A DNA stretch of 64,000 bases from Streptococcus sp. CSL10205-OR2 (GTDB lineage Bacteria; Bacillota; Bacilli; Lactobacillales; Streptococcaceae): contig NZ_JAOTIN010000007.1 in the NCBI RefSeq assembly GCF_025660655.1, positions 1 through 64,000 on the forward strand, read 5' to 3'. The notes under the pieces are model-generated. The model ran no database searches. It had not been told where the DNA came from and was given only the letters and a program-made list of their open reading frames with translations. Made by a program: the position numbers and the translations under genes. Positions 28,112 to 36,606 of this stretch are shown here, in pieces; position 1 is the stretch's first letter; each line of letters opens with the position of its first letter.

Positions 28112-29398
28112 TTATTTTCCTTGTGTTAATTCTTTATAAATACTTGCAAAATTCTCTTCTAGTTCATTGAGAGCCACTTCTTTTTCCTGTCTCGTCTGAT
28201 TATTTTTGACAACAACTTTGTTTGATGCTAATTCTGACTCACCTAAAGTGATAACTATTTTAGCACCAAAAGCATCAGCGGACTTGAATTGTGCCTTTAG
28301 TTTTCTATCGAGGTAGTCTCTTTCGACTGAAAAACCTTGTTTTCTCAGTGCTTGAACAAGAGTGAGTGCTGCTGCGTTAACAGCATCACCTAAAACAACG
28401 ACATAAACGTCAAGAGCATTTGTAACAGGAAGATTAACCCCTTGCTTTTCTAAAATCATGAGTAATCTTTCAACTCCGAGAGCAAAACCAAAACCAGGCG
28501 TTTCAGGTCCGTCGAAATACTCAACCAACCCATCATAACGACCACCCGCACAGATTGTCAATTCTGTCTTATCGATAGTTGTGATAAATTCAAAAATCGT
28601 GTGATTATAATAATCTAACCCACGCACCATATTAGTGTCAATTACAAAAGGAATGTTGAGCGCCTTTAGTAGCTGACAAACAGTATCAAAGTGTTGTTGA
28701 CTCTCTTCATCGAGATAATCAAGAATAGAAGGGGCACCCTCTACAACTTGCTTGTCTTCTTTTTCCTTGGAATCCAACACTCGAAGAGGGTTTTCCTCTA
28801 ATCGACGTTGACTATCTTTTGAAAGCTTATCTCGCAAAGGCGTTAAATAATCAATTAATGCCTGACGATAATTTTTTCGACTCTCGGGATTGCCTAAACT
28901 ATTTAGATGAAGTGTCACACCAGAAATCCCAAGAGTTTCAAATAGTTGATAAGCCATAGCAATCGTTTCAACATCCGTCGCGGGATTTTTTGAGCCAAAT
29001 GCTTCTACTCCAATCTGATGAAATTCGCGCAAACGTCCTGCTTGGGGGCGTTCATAACGAAACATAGAACCCATATAATATAGCTTCACTGGCTTTTGCA
29101 CTTCGGGAGCAAATAATTTATTTTCAACATAAGAACGCACCACTGGAGCTGTTCCTTCTGGTCGAAGAGTAATATGGCGATTTCCCTTATCGTAAAAATC
29201 ATACATTTCTTTAGTGACGATATCTGTCGTATCACCAACCGAACGACTAATCACTTCGTAGTGTTCAAACAAAGGCGTTCTAATTTCTTCGTAACGATAA
29301 TTTTGAAATGTTTCACGTGACACCTTTTCAAGATATTGCCATTTGACTGAGTCTTTAGGCAAGATGTCCTGTGTGCCTTTTGGTTTTTGTAATTTCAT
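28112..29398 (-). CDS. hisS: Histidyl-tRNA synthetase
   Basis: A 428-residue class II synthetase. It begins [12 protein letters not shown], with motif 2 in [13 protein letters not shown] and the [16 protein letters not shown] loop. The two histidine-specific motifs are present as [11 protein letters not shown] and CAGGRYDGL. Motif 3 is [15 protein letters not shown], and a C-terminal anticodon-binding domain follows. It is divergent from rpmF and runs into aspS with a stop/start overlap. No T-box or other leader element was recognised in the 185-bp gap. Confidence 0.97.
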   Translation of the reverse strand: MKLQKPKGTQDILPKDSVKWQYLEKVSRETFQNYRYEEIRTPLFEHYEVISRSVGDTTDIVTKEMYDFYDKGNRHITLRPEGTAPVVRSYVENKLFAPEVQKPVKLYYMGSMFRYERPQAGRLREFHQIGVEAFGSKNPATDVETIAMAYQLFETLGISGVTLHLNSLGNPESRKNYRQALIDYLTPLRDKLSKDSQRRLEENPLRVLDSKEKEDKQVVEGAPSILDYLDEESQQHFDTVCQLLKALNIPFVIDTNMVRGLDYYNHTIFEFITTIDKTELTICAGGRYDGLVEYFDGPETPGFGFALGVERLLMILEKQGVNLPVTNALDVYVVVLGDAVNAAALTLVQALRKQGFSVERDYLDRKLKAQFKSADAFGAKIVITLGESELASNKVVVKNNQTRQEKEVALNELEENFASIYKELTQGK

Positions 29399-29508
29399 AA
29401 GAGTCCTCTTCCATGACGTATTCCTATCTATTTTAACATAAAAAGAAAGGTTTTTTAGGGATATTGATAGCTATTTTTAAAAAAAGTTGAAAAAAACTGT
29501 CAAGTAAC

Positions 29509-29537
29509 TTTACTTTACAAAAAAGGTGTGCTATTAT
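29509..29537 (+). promoter_or_regulatory. rpmF-rpmG promoter
   Basis: TTTACT (29509-29514), 17 bp, then an extended -10 TGC-TATTAT (29532-29537). The leader is short and ends with AAAGGAG before the rpmF start. Confidence 0.6.
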
Positions 29538-29584
29538 AGTGAAGTTGATATAAAATCAAATATAAGTATTAAAAGGAGATAAAC

Positions 29585-29767
29585 ATGGCAGTACCAGCAC
29601 GTCGCACCTCAAAAGCGAAAAAGAATAAACGTCGTACACACTATAAATTAGCAGCTCCAACTGTTAAATTTGATGAAACAACTGGAGATTACTCACGTTC
29701 TCACCGCGTATCACTTAAAGGATACTACAAAGGACGTCAAATCGCCAAAGCTGCTTCAGCAGAATAA
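29585..29767 (+). CDS. rpmF: 50S ribosomal protein L32
   Basis: A 60-residue ribosomal protein with the invariant N-terminus [19 protein letters not shown]. The two CxxC zinc pairs found in zinc-binding L32 are absent: the region reads [21 protein letters not shown], with no cysteine in the protein. It is thus a zinc-independent (C-minus) form. AAAAGGAG provides the ribosome binding site. rpmG follows after 15 bp in the same operon. Confidence 0.98.
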   Translation: MAVPARRTSKAKKNKRRTHYKLAAPTVKFDETTGDYSRSHRVSLKGYYKGRQIAKAASAE

Positions 29768-29782
29768 TAGGAGGGAGATCAC

Positions 29783-29932
29783 ATGCGCGTAAATATCACA
29801 CTTGAACATAAAGAATCTGGTGAACGCTTGTACCTTACTTCAAAAAACAAACGTAACACACCAGACCGTATCAAATTGAAAAAATACTCACCAAAATTAC
29901 GTAAACACGTTATTTTCACTGAGGTTAAATAA
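29783..29932 (+). CDS. rpmG: 50S ribosomal protein L33
   Basis: A 49-residue L33 beginning [18 protein letters not shown] and ending KHVIFTEVK, translated from an ATG at 29783 behind GGAGGGAG. The usual zinc ligands are absent (no cysteine), so this is also a C-minus form. It is cotranscribed with rpmF and followed by a terminator. Confidence 0.97.
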   Translation: MRVNITLEHKESGERLYLTSKNKRNTPDRIKLKKYSPKLRKHVIFTEVK

Positions 29933-29942
29933 TTGAATGAAA

Positions 29943-29980
29943 GAAAAGCCTATGGAATCAATGTTCCAAAGGCTTTTTTG
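29943..29980 (+). terminator. Terminator after rpmF-rpmG
   Basis: AAAAGCC...TGGAA pairs with TTCCA...GGCTTTT with a 2-nt internal loop, followed by a T run. Confidence 0.8.
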
Positions 29981-30033
29981 TTGCATTTTTAATGATATAA
30001 TAGACTTAAACAACTAACAGTTAGGAGACAACC

Positions 30034-30798
30034 ATGACAAAAGAAGAACTATACCAAGAATGGAAAAAAGAAGAGGAAATGGCTCATATTAAGGGCTGGG
30101 ATTTTTCACATATCAGTGATCGCTATGCTGAAGAAGATGGTTTGCCTTGGGATTTTTCTAGCGTCATTAAAAAATACTTAACCGATGACTTGATGCTTTT
30201 AGATATGGAAACTGGCGGCGGTGAGTTTTTACTGTCATTAAAACATCCCTATCACAAAACCGCTGCTATTGAAGGCTATCCACCTAATGTTGACTATTGT
30301 AAAGAGGTTCTACTCCCCTTAGGTATTGATTTTAAAGAGGCAGATGGTGCAGCTCCTTTACCTTTTGAGGATGAGAGTTTTAATGTCATCACTAATCGTC
30401 ACGGTGATTACACACCTTCTGAACTACATCGACTCTTAAAACAAGACGGTTATTTTATCACCCAACAAGTTGGGGCTAAAAATGATAGAGAACTGGTTGA
30501 ATTACTGTTACCAGAACTTAAAGACTTACCTTATTCGAATCATTTTTTAAAATTTAGAGAAAAAGAATTAATAGCAAATGGCTTTGACATTCTGGAAAGT
30601 GGTGAAGTCTATCAACCAATACGTTTCTTTGATATTGGTGCCTTAGTTTGGTTTGCAAAAATCATCGAATGGGAATTTGTCGGTTTTTCTGTGGATAAAC
30701 ATTTTGATCATTTATTAAAAGCACAAGAAATGATTGATAGAGATGGCTTTGTAGAAGGACGTATTCACCGTTTTTATTTGGTGGCAAAAAAGAAATAG
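30034..30798 (+). CDS. Class I SAM-dependent methyltransferase
   Basis: A 254-residue cytoplasmic protein. The SAM-binding motif I is LLDMETGGGEFLLSL at about residues 62-76, an acidic residue ends the second strand (AAIEGYPPN), and DESFNVITNRHGDYTP is the post-motif region near residue 115-130. It matches small-molecule methyltransferases of the Methyltransf_11 type. The substrate is unknown. TTAGGAG lies before the ATG. It is monocistronic, between the rpmG terminator and its own strong palindromic terminator. Confidence 0.87.
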   Translation: MTKEELYQEWKKEEEMAHIKGWDFSHISDRYAEEDGLPWDFSSVIKKYLTDDLMLLDMETGGGEFLLSLKHPYHKTAAIEGYPPNVDYCKEVLLPLGIDFKEADGAAPLPFEDESFNVITNRHGDYTPSELHRLLKQDGYFITQQVGAKNDRELVELLLPELKDLPYSNHFLKFREKELIANGFDILESGEVYQPIRFFDIGALVWFAKIIEWEFVGFSVDKHFDHLLKAQEMIDRDGFVEGRIHRFYLVAKKK

Positions 30799-30807
30799 AT
30801 ATTATCA

Positions 30808-30844
30808 AAAAACTTAGAATGAGTAGTACTCATTCTAAGTTTTT
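30808..30844. terminator. Palindromic terminator after the methyltransferase
   Basis: A perfect 17-bp stem (30808-30824 with 30828-30844) with a 3-nt loop, A-rich on the left and T-rich on the right, serves the methyltransferase and the convergent phosphoesterase. Confidence 0.85.
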
Positions 30845-30869
30845 CGTTTCAAGGGTGTTTTGTCTACTC

Positions 30870-31727
30870 TTATCTTTTTAGCTGATCTTTTCTACCTTTA
30901 AGCCATTTGTCAACATCTTCTTTGTAATGATAATCATCAATAATCTTTTGTAGATAAGGACGGTCTTTGTCCTTGTTGACGCCTGTGTTTAACAGTTCCT
31001 GATATAATTCTAAAAAAGGAAGGTGAGCCGTTTCTGCAGATGAGAGCTCTTGTTCTTTATTATAATTAACCTTTCTAAAAAGAATATCAGAGTAGCCTTG
31101 TTCATCGATGGTCAGTATGGCATACTGCGCTCGCAAATCATTTCTCAATTCTTTTCTTGGGTAATAAGGTTGTCCAATGCTACCTGGATTGATGATGATT
31201 TGGTTTTTGCTGCTATATCTTAAAAGAGGTTGATGGACATGCGCAAAAATAGCGATGTCATCTTGATGAGATAAAAATAAATCATCAAACGCTTTCGTGC
31301 TATTGGTCACCATTAACTCTCTGCCCCAATTTTTGGTTGGTAAATGGTGAGAGATAGAAATTCTTAAACCATTAATCGTTTTTTGAACGTTTAGTGGCAT
31401 CTCTCGTATATCCTTGATGCGTTGAGGAGGTAATTTATTTTCCAAATATTGCGCCAATCTTGATAGATAAATTTCATCGGTAGAGTTGGTTGTGTACTCT
31501 CCATCAAGAGCTTCTATCAAACAATCATCCCAGTTTCCTCTAATCTTGACCGTTACTGGTAATTGATCTAACAAACTAAAAATATTTTCACTACCTGGTC
31601 CGGGCATTAAAATGTCCCCCAATAACCAGTAGTCAGTCACTTTATTTTTCTTGGCATCTTCAACCACAGCTTTTAAAGCCTCATAATTGCCGTGGATATC
31701 AGCTAGCAATGCAATTTTAACTATCAT
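30870..31727 (-). CDS. Metallophosphoesterase family protein
   Basis: A 285-residue calcineurin-like phosphoesterase. The five metal-binding motifs are visible in order: ADIHGNYEAL (residues 9-18), GDILMPGP, GNWDDC, SHHLPT and HVHQP, followed by INPGSIGQPYYP, a signature of the YfcE/MJ0936-like group. Such enzymes hydrolyse phosphodiesters with two metal ions. The physiological substrate is not known. The protein is longer than YfcE (about 185 residues), with extra C-terminal helices (YQELLNTGVNKDKDRPY). It is transcribed alone. Confidence 0.87.
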   Translation of the reverse strand: MIVKIALLADIHGNYEALKAVVEDAKKNKVTDYWLLGDILMPGPGSENIFSLLDQLPVTVKIRGNWDDCLIEALDGEYTTNSTDEIYLSRLAQYLENKLPPQRIKDIREMPLNVQKTINGLRISISHHLPTKNWGRELMVTNSTKAFDDLFLSHQDDIAIFAHVHQPLLRYSSKNQIIINPGSIGQPYYPRKELRNDLRAQYAILTIDEQGYSDILFRKVNYNKEQELSSAETAHLPFLELYQELLNTGVNKDKDRPYLQKIIDDYHYKEDVDKWLKGRKDQLKR

Positions 31728-31825
31728 CTGTTTTCTCCATTATTATTATTTTCTCAATTATTGCTACTTTTGGCAAGTAAAATTAACCTCTAACGACTTC
31801 TTCAAACACTTTTAAAGAGAGAATC

Positions 31826-31855
31826 TTGTACGATAGCCATAAAAGATGATACAAT
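31826..31855 (+). promoter_or_regulatory. Promoter upstream of the frameshifted GNAT
   Basis: TTGTAC (31826-31831), an 18-bp spacer and TACAAT (31850-31855), followed by AAAGGAGG at 31868-31875. Confidence 0.5.
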
Positions 31856-31884
31856 AAAACAACAATCAAAAGGAGGATAGGTCT

Positions 31885-31938
31885 ATGATACTAAGCAAAC
31901 AAAAAACGCCAATTTGTGAGGATGGCGCAAAAAAATAG
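31885..31938 (+). other. 17-codon frame with a strong Shine-Dalgarno (possible leader peptide)
   Basis: An ATG behind AAAGGAGG opens a 17-codon frame (MILSKQKTPICEDGAKK) that ends 35 bp before the GNAT pseudogene. The frame contains a hairpin (CGCCA 31907-31911 with TGGCG 31923-31927) that competes with TTTGTGAG (31913-31920) pairing with CTCACAAA (31940-31947). It may be a leader peptide with alternative structures or the remains of a lost gene. Confidence 0.3.
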
Positions 31939-31973
31939 TCTCACAAAATCTGATATCGGAGTGTGACAAATAC

Positions 31974-32499
31974 ATGACCATTGATTTTTACTTGGAGACA
32001 AAACGATTAATCATTAGACCTTTACAGGTTTCTGACTATCCCTCTTGGTTTGAAGGTTTCTCAAACCGTCTACCCTCTCAGCATGCATTTGATGAGGGAC
32101 TTTTAGAGATGTCGATAGCGACATCAGCTATGGCAAAAGGACGACACTTACATTCTTGCCATTTTTGATAAGAATAATCGTCATTTAGGAATGATTAATA
32201 TTGCTACATTGGCGCGTGCCAACTTCAACTGGGGAGAACTTGGGTATGCAGTGCATAATTACCTTTGGCGTCAAGGCATCGCCTATGAAGCCCTCTCTAA
32301 TCTACTACCTTATCTTGAAGACCACTTCAACTTTCATCGACTAGAAGCTCATATTAACCCAACAAATCACCCATCACAACAATTAATCCAAAAATTGGGC
32401 TTTCATTTTGAAGTGACTAGAGAAAAATTTAGCTTTGAAAATGGCAAATGGACGGATAAGGATATCTTCTTTCTCAATTTACACGATAAAGAACTATAA
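31974..32499 (+). pseudogene. RimJ/RimL-type GNAT acetyltransferase, frameshifted
   Basis: The first part begins MTIDFYLETKRLIIRPLQVSDY and ends out of frame at 32168. The second part is open in the +1 frame and continues from about 32122 (DDTYILAIFDKNNRHLG) through MINIATLARANFNWGELGYAV to the stop at 32499. Both halves match one acetyltransferase of about 174 residues, including the acetyl-CoA region WRQGIAYEAL and the terminal QKLGFHFE. One indel near 32112-32125 explains the break. A sequencing error is the alternative, and the downstream half could not be translated efficiently unless it restarts at 32191. Confidence 0.8.
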
Positions 32500-32538
32500 G
32501 AAAACCTCCAAGAAAAAATATTTCTTGGAGATTTTTAG

Positions 32539-32754
32539 TCATCCATCCTTCAGCTGAAAGAGACGTTCAATCGTCATATCAAAGACACGCGCAATTTTTA
32601 GTGCCATTTCTAAGGAAGGATTGTAGCGATTGTTTTCAAGATGAATAATCGTCTCTCGCCTCACTCCGACCAAATCTGCTAATTCTTGCTGGGTCATGCC
32701 AACTGATTCTCTGACGGCTTTTAAATTAGTCCTAATCTGACTTTCTTTCGCCAT
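32539..32754 (-). CDS. XRE-family (Cro/CI) transcriptional regulator
   Basis: A 71-residue protein consisting almost entirely of a helix-turn-helix domain: VRESVGMTQQELADLVGVRRETIIHLENNRYNPSLEMALKIA, followed by FDMTIERLFQ. This is the small YozG/HTH_3 type that is usually paired with a membrane protein gene. The ATG at 32754 follows the stop of the membrane protein gene by only two bases and has GGGGG 5 bp upstream; an ATG at 32766 overlaps the neighbour. The pair probably autoregulates. Confidence 0.87.
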   Translation of the reverse strand: MAKESQIRTNLKAVRESVGMTQQELADLVGVRRETIIHLENNRYNPSLEMALKIARVFDMTIERLFQLKDG

Positions 32755-32756
32755 TG

Positions 32757-33341
32757 TTACCCCCATTTTTCAAAGAAGAAAAAGACAGCGGCAAATAGTA
32801 AGACCAAAAGGCCAACCACAACAAAGAGATAACCCGGAAAAATAGTAATAGAGCCTGTTAAAGCAAGAATCATGGCTAAAATGAATAAGATCAATAGGCT
32901 AAGTGAAAACATGACTGAAGCTGTTTTTGCTAAGTTACTGATAAAACGTTCATCCGGTTTTTCCTTGGTTTTCTTAAGGATAAAATGTAATAAAAAGACT
33001 AGTTGAACCAGAAGTCCTAGTCCCAAAAAGATTTCTTTCACATAATACTTACCAACACTTGGTGTTGATGCCCAAACACCAATGGTGTAGATAATGGTTG
33101 ATAGCATGACCAAAATAGAATGTAACTTTTCAGCAATACCAAACTCTCTTTTGCGACCAAAATCATATGACCCTGTCATGAGAATGGTTGCAATAGATAC
33201 TCCTCCACCAATGCTAACTATCCCGACAATTAGCCCTTTGGTTAACCAACCTAAATCGTTTTGACCAAAGATGATTTGGTAATCAATCATTAAAAAAATA
33301 ATGAGCATGACTAAAATAAGCAGTGTTTTAAATTTTTTCAT
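32757..33341 (-). CDS. Membrane protein cotranscribed with XRE regulator
   Basis: A 194-residue protein with six predicted hydrophobic spans (first at residues 5-20, LLILVMLIIFLMI). A short cytoplasmic KKTKEKPDERFISNLAKTA segment in the middle resembles DUF2178/DUF3796-type proteins that are regularly encoded next to small XRE regulators. I chose the ATG at 33341 behind GAAAGAGA; a TTG at 33368 would add nine residues. The function is not known. Confidence 0.75.
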   Translation of the reverse strand: MKKFKTLLILVMLIIFLMIDYQIIFGQNDLGWLTKGLIVGIVSIGGGVSIATILMTGSYDFGRKREFGIAEKLHSILVMLSTIIYTIGVWASTPSVGKYYVKEIFLGLGLLVQLVFLLHFILKKTKEKPDERFISNLAKTASVMFSLSLLILFILAMILALTGSITIFPGYLFVVVGLLVLLFAAVFFFFEKWG

Positions 33342-33438
33342 TTCTCTTTCTTTCTTATAAACCGACAATAATGTCTGTGATGTTATAAATATATCACATC
33401 GACACGTTTAAAACAAGTTTTTTTCTGTTAGTTAAAGT

Positions 33439-33469
33439 ATAAAAGAGCTCATCAAGTGAGCTCTTTTAT
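33439..33469 (-). terminator. Terminator after the double GNAT gene
   Basis: ATAAAAGAGCTCA (33439-33451) pairs with TGAGCTCTTTTAT (33457-33469) around TCAAG, 16 bp after the stop at 33485. Confidence 0.8.
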
Positions 33470-33484
33470 CGTTGTAACATCTAA

Positions 33485-34351
33485 TTAGTCTCGTTTCTCT
33501 CTCAAATAAACAATTTGCGTTTGATAGGTAAACCCTAGTTTTTCATAGAGTCTTCTTGCACCAACATTGTCATCATCTACAGCAATTTGGAAAGAGTTTG
33601 CAGCTTTTTGAATCAGGTTGTTGATTATCATCTTAACCAAGTAAGAACCAATACCTTTTCCTCGGTAGGCTTCTATGACAGCTAAGCCATAAAGATAGTA
33701 ATCCTCAGAACTGATATTCACCGTACACGAGGCAAGAACCTTGTTCTCTTCTGAAAGGATATAAAGTAAACTATCGTCATCACCAATTGCTTCTGTGACA
33801 TACTGATAGTGTATCTCTTTAGTCTCATCATCAAAAGCAGACATTTTAACAGCCACAATCGCATCAACATCACTAAGCGCTGCTTGTTTAACCTGCCATT
33901 CTTCCTTTGGTGTTACGTCAAAAGGGTCACTGTTACGTCCAAGCAAAATTTCTGTATCTTCAAGTTGGTTTAACTGTAAATTGGTGAGAAAATCAGGATT
34001 TGAAGTCAAAAATTGGGCTTCTGTGATAAAAAGAGGTGGGTCTAACTGATAATCTTTTGTTTCTCTTTTAAAACTATCATATAGAGCTGTCGCGTAGCCT
34101 TGTCTTCTATGATCTGGATCCACCAAAACACTAAGCTCTGCCTCTTTACTATCAGCATAAACACCAAGAAAAGCAATTAATTTTTCTTTTTCATACCCTA
34201 AAAAGAAGCTCGGTAAATGGCTGTCAAAATTTAACATATTTGACAAGTAAGGTTCCTTAAAAGTCTTATCATAGGCTTGACATTTTTTAATCAGGGTTTT
34301 GACGTCTTTTAATTCTTGGTCATTTAAGACGGTTCTAATCACTTGTTTCAT
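33485..34351 (-). CDS. Tandem GNAT acetyltransferase (two domains)
   Basis: A 288-residue protein with two GNAT folds. The first has SVLVDPDHRRQGYATALYDSF at about residues 74-94, and the second has LAVIEAYRGKGIGSYLVKMI at about residues 223-242, then ARRLYEKLGF, the C-terminal acetyl-CoA signature. The second domain shows the fuller motif and is probably the active one. The substrate is unknown. The gene stands alone with its own terminator; the ATG at 34351 has AAGGAG upstream. Confidence 0.87.
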   Translation of the reverse strand: MKQVIRTVLNDQELKDVKTLIKKCQAYDKTFKEPYLSNMLNFDSHLPSFFLGYEKEKLIAFLGVYADSKEAELSVLVDPDHRRQGYATALYDSFKRETKDYQLDPPLFITEAQFLTSNPDFLTNLQLNQLEDTEILLGRNSDPFDVTPKEEWQVKQAALSDVDAIVAVKMSAFDDETKEIHYQYVTEAIGDDDSLLYILSEENKVLASCTVNISSEDYYLYGLAVIEAYRGKGIGSYLVKMIINNLIQKAANSFQIAVDDDNVGARRLYEKLGFTYQTQIVYLREKRD

Positions 34352-34449
34352 CTGTTTCTCCTTGTTCTAGCTAGAAAGGTCTTCATTTCCATTTTCTACT
34401 AGCTTTCTTATGAGGATTATCGTCATTATTATAGCAAATTTTTTGCAGA

Positions 34450-34481
34450 AAAAAGAGCTCTTAGATTACTAAGAACTCTCG
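34450..34481 (-). terminator. Terminator after the flavin reductase gene
   Basis: GAGCTCTTAG (34455-34464) pairs with CTAAGAACTC (34469-34478) with one mismatch, followed on the minus strand by a T run. Confidence 0.7.
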
Positions 34482-34487
34482 ATGTGA

Positions 34488-35975
34488 TTATTTGACAAAT
34501 TGTGCTGATTGTTGACCTGCTTGACGACCAAAAATGATGATGTCTGCCACCGCGTTACCACCAATACGGTTTTGCCCATGAATACCACCAGTAACTTCAC
34601 CAGCAGCGTAAAGACCTGGGATGGCTTTTCCATCTTTATTTAGAACTTGAGCTTCGGTATTGATTTTTAGACCACCCATTGTGTGATGGATTCCTGGTGC
34701 AATTTTAATCGCATAAAATGGTCCAGTGCTTAAGTCATTTTCCATTCCAGTGGTACGACCAAAATCAGTGTCTGAAGCATCTGCCACCGCTTGATTCCAT
34801 TTTTCTAAGGTATTTTTCAATGTTTCTGGCTCTGTTCCAATTTCTTTAGCTAATCCTTCTATGCTATCTGATTTAGCCACTAAGCCTTTTTCATCATACT
34901 TATCAATAGCAGGAACACGTCCTTTAAGGGCATCATCAAAGATGACAAACGCATGGTTTGGCTCTAATTGATTAATGGCTGCTGACACCTTGTCTCTTGT
35001 TTCTAACTCATTGATGAAACGATTTCCTTTGCTATCAACCAAGATTGCCCCTTCACCACGAACAGCTTCTGTTATCAAGTAAGATGATTCTTGTTCAACT
35101 GTTGGGTGAATTTGAATTTGATCCATATCAACAGTTTGTGCTCCTTCATCTTCAGCAAGGGCAATTCCATCTCCTGTTGAGCCTTTTTGGTTGGTTGTCA
35201 CATAGCCTTTCAATTCTGGTTTAAACTTCGTCACCATGTCCATATTAGCACCAAAACCACCTGTTGCTAACACGACAGCTTTAGATGAAATAGTCATTTC
35301 TTTACCATTAACTTTGACAGTAACACCCGCAACTTCTCCATCTTTTTCAATAATATCTGTTACTTCTGCGTTGACAAAGACAGGAATATCACGTTCCATA
35401 ATATTATCATATAACCCATCAACTAAGTAACCACCAACAGCAGAACCATCTGAAGGACGGTGAGTACGAGTCACACTCATTCCTCCTGTTGTGGTGATGT
35501 TGTCAAGTGTAATACCCATGCTGTCAAGCCAATCAATAGCAGACGCTGAATTATCTACCAGATAGTGAAGAAGTGCTTCATCGTTAGTGCCTTTACCACC
35601 ATTAAGTGTTTCTTCAAAGAATTTCTCATTGGAATCTTCAATTCCTTGTTCTTTTTGGAATTTAGTCTCTGAAGCATTCATTCCTGCAGAAGATTTAGCA
35701 GTGTTACCACCGATATATGGCATTTTTTCCAAAATAACCACATTGGCACCAGCATCTTTTGCAGCAATAGCAGCAGACATCCCCGCACCACCAGAACCGA
35801 CAATAATAACATCATAGCTCTCTTCTAATTTTGAAGGATCGGTGTATGTTTTTTCTGTCGCACTAGAAACAACTTCTTCTGTTGTTGTTTCTTTTGGTTC
35901 ACTCGTTTTTCCACATGCTACTAATAAGAAAATAGCCAACAAAGAAGCTAAGGAAGCAAAAATTTTCTTTTTCAT
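34488..35975 (-). CDS. Lipoprotein flavoprotein, fumarate reductase (flavocytochrome c) family
   Basis: A 495-residue FAD-binding protein. Residues 1-21 form a lipoprotein signal peptide with the lipobox LLVAC (Cys21), followed by a Thr/Glu-rich linker. The FAD domain begins DVIIVGSGGAGMSAAIAAKD near residue 54. Fumarate reductase active-site segments are conserved: IQIHPT, EAVRGEGAILVDSKGNRFINE, HHTMGGL and GEVTGGIHGQNRIGGNAVAD. The protein should sit on the outer membrane face and reduce fumarate or a related enoate. It has no FMN-binding domain for covalent flavin, so its electron donor is unclear. AAAGGAG precedes the ATG. Urocanate or methacrylate reductase are alternatives. Confidence 0.9.
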   Translation of the reverse strand: MKKKIFASLASLLAIFLLVACGKTSEPKETTTEEVVSSATEKTYTDPSKLEESYDVIIVGSGGAGMSAAIAAKDAGANVVILEKMPYIGGNTAKSSAGMNASETKFQKEQGIEDSNEKFFEETLNGGKGTNDEALLHYLVDNSASAIDWLDSMGITLDNITTTGGMSVTRTHRPSDGSAVGGYLVDGLYDNIMERDIPVFVNAEVTDIIEKDGEVAGVTVKVNGKEMTISSKAVVLATGGFGANMDMVTKFKPELKGYVTTNQKGSTGDGIALAEDEGAQTVDMDQIQIHPTVEQESSYLITEAVRGEGAILVDSKGNRFINELETRDKVSAAINQLEPNHAFVIFDDALKGRVPAIDKYDEKGLVAKSDSIEGLAKEIGTEPETLKNTLEKWNQAVADASDTDFGRTTGMENDLSTGPFYAIKIAPGIHHTMGGLKINTEAQVLNKDGKAIPGLYAAGEVTGGIHGQNRIGGNAVADIIIFGRQAGQQSAQFVK

Positions 35976-36002
35976 TAGATTCTCCTTTTTAATTTAATAT
36001 TT

Positions 36003-36040
36003 TTCACAAATATTGTACATTACTTCACAAAGAAATGCAA
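36003..36040 (-). promoter_or_regulatory. Promoter of the flavin reductase gene with TTGTGAA repeats
   Basis: TTGCAT (36035-36040), 17 bp, TACAAT (36012-36017) on the minus strand. Two direct copies of TTGTGAA (36024-36030 and 36003-36009) lie 21 bp apart and flank the -10 element. An inverted repeat TTGTCA-N6-TGACAA sits farther upstream at 36102-36119. Confidence 0.5.
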
Positions 36041-36260
36041 TATACTTTCAAAAATTTTTTAATCCTTATTATCCTTGATACTAATAGCTATCTTTACAGA
36101 CTTGTCAATCTTGTGACAACCGATTTTGTTAAAGATTATCGTCTTAAAATTCTTTTTGTTATCATGTGAAAGGACTGAAAAGAGAATCATTCTGATAAAA
36201 AATATGATAAAATATGATTGTAAGATAACAAAATTAACAACTGATGGATAAGGAGCAAAC

Positions 36261-36461
36261 ATGACAAAAGAAGAAGTCATTCAACGTTTAAGAAAAGAAT
36301 TAGGATTACCTCGCTTCAACGCTTTTTTTGAAGACAAAAACTATAGTGAAGAGGATTACCAAGAACTCAAAAAAGACTTGGAAGACTACTACCGTGACTA
36401 TGTTGATAACATAGAAGCTGATTTTCAAGGTGGGTTAAAAACAAATGACGGTAGAAAATAA
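36261..36461 (+). CDS. Small conserved-looking acidic protein
   Basis: A 66-residue, highly charged protein (starts MTKEEVIQRLRKELGLPRF; Asp/Glu-rich middle YSEEDYQELKKDLEDYYRDY). It has a good AAGGAG 5 bp before the ATG and a hairpin terminator after the stop, so it is probably expressed. It is predicted to be helical and cytoplasmic, with no cysteine and no membrane span. I do not recognise a family. It stands alone between the flavin reductase and rpsD. Confidence 0.65.
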   Translation: MTKEEVIQRLRKELGLPRFNAFFEDKNYSEEDYQELKKDLEDYYRDYVDNIEADFQGGLKTNDGRK

Positions 36462-36477
36462 AACTTGTTTTAAGAAT

Positions 36478-36508
36478 AAACGTTAGTTACTTGACTAGCG
36501 TTTTTTAT
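36478..36508 (+). terminator. Terminator after the 66-residue protein gene
   Basis: AAACGTTAGT (36478-36487) pairs with ACTAGCGTTT (36494-36503) with one G-U pair, then a T run. Confidence 0.75.
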
Positions 36509-36532
36509 TAATGCTTACAACTACTTAAAAAC

Positions 36533-36567
36533 AAAAAAAGCACTCTAGGCAGAGCCCTAAAGTGCTT
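36533..36567 (-). terminator. Terminator after rpsD
   Basis: AAGCACT-TAGG pairs with CCTA-AGTGCTT with one C-A mismatch around CAGAGC, followed on the minus strand by seven T. Confidence 0.8.
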
Positions 36568-36606
36568 GGTATCAAGGTTTCTAAGCCTATCACCTGTAAT
36601 AATGTA

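Noticed and set aside
29399..29584. Possible T-box or ribosomal-protein leader between hisS and rpmF
   Set aside because: No conserved T-box core or extended pairing seen on either strand.
36059..36280. 73-codon minus-strand frame upstream of the flavin reductase
   Set aside because: It overlaps the start and promoter of the 36261 gene and regulatory repeats, has no ribosome binding site and an irregular AT-rich composition.
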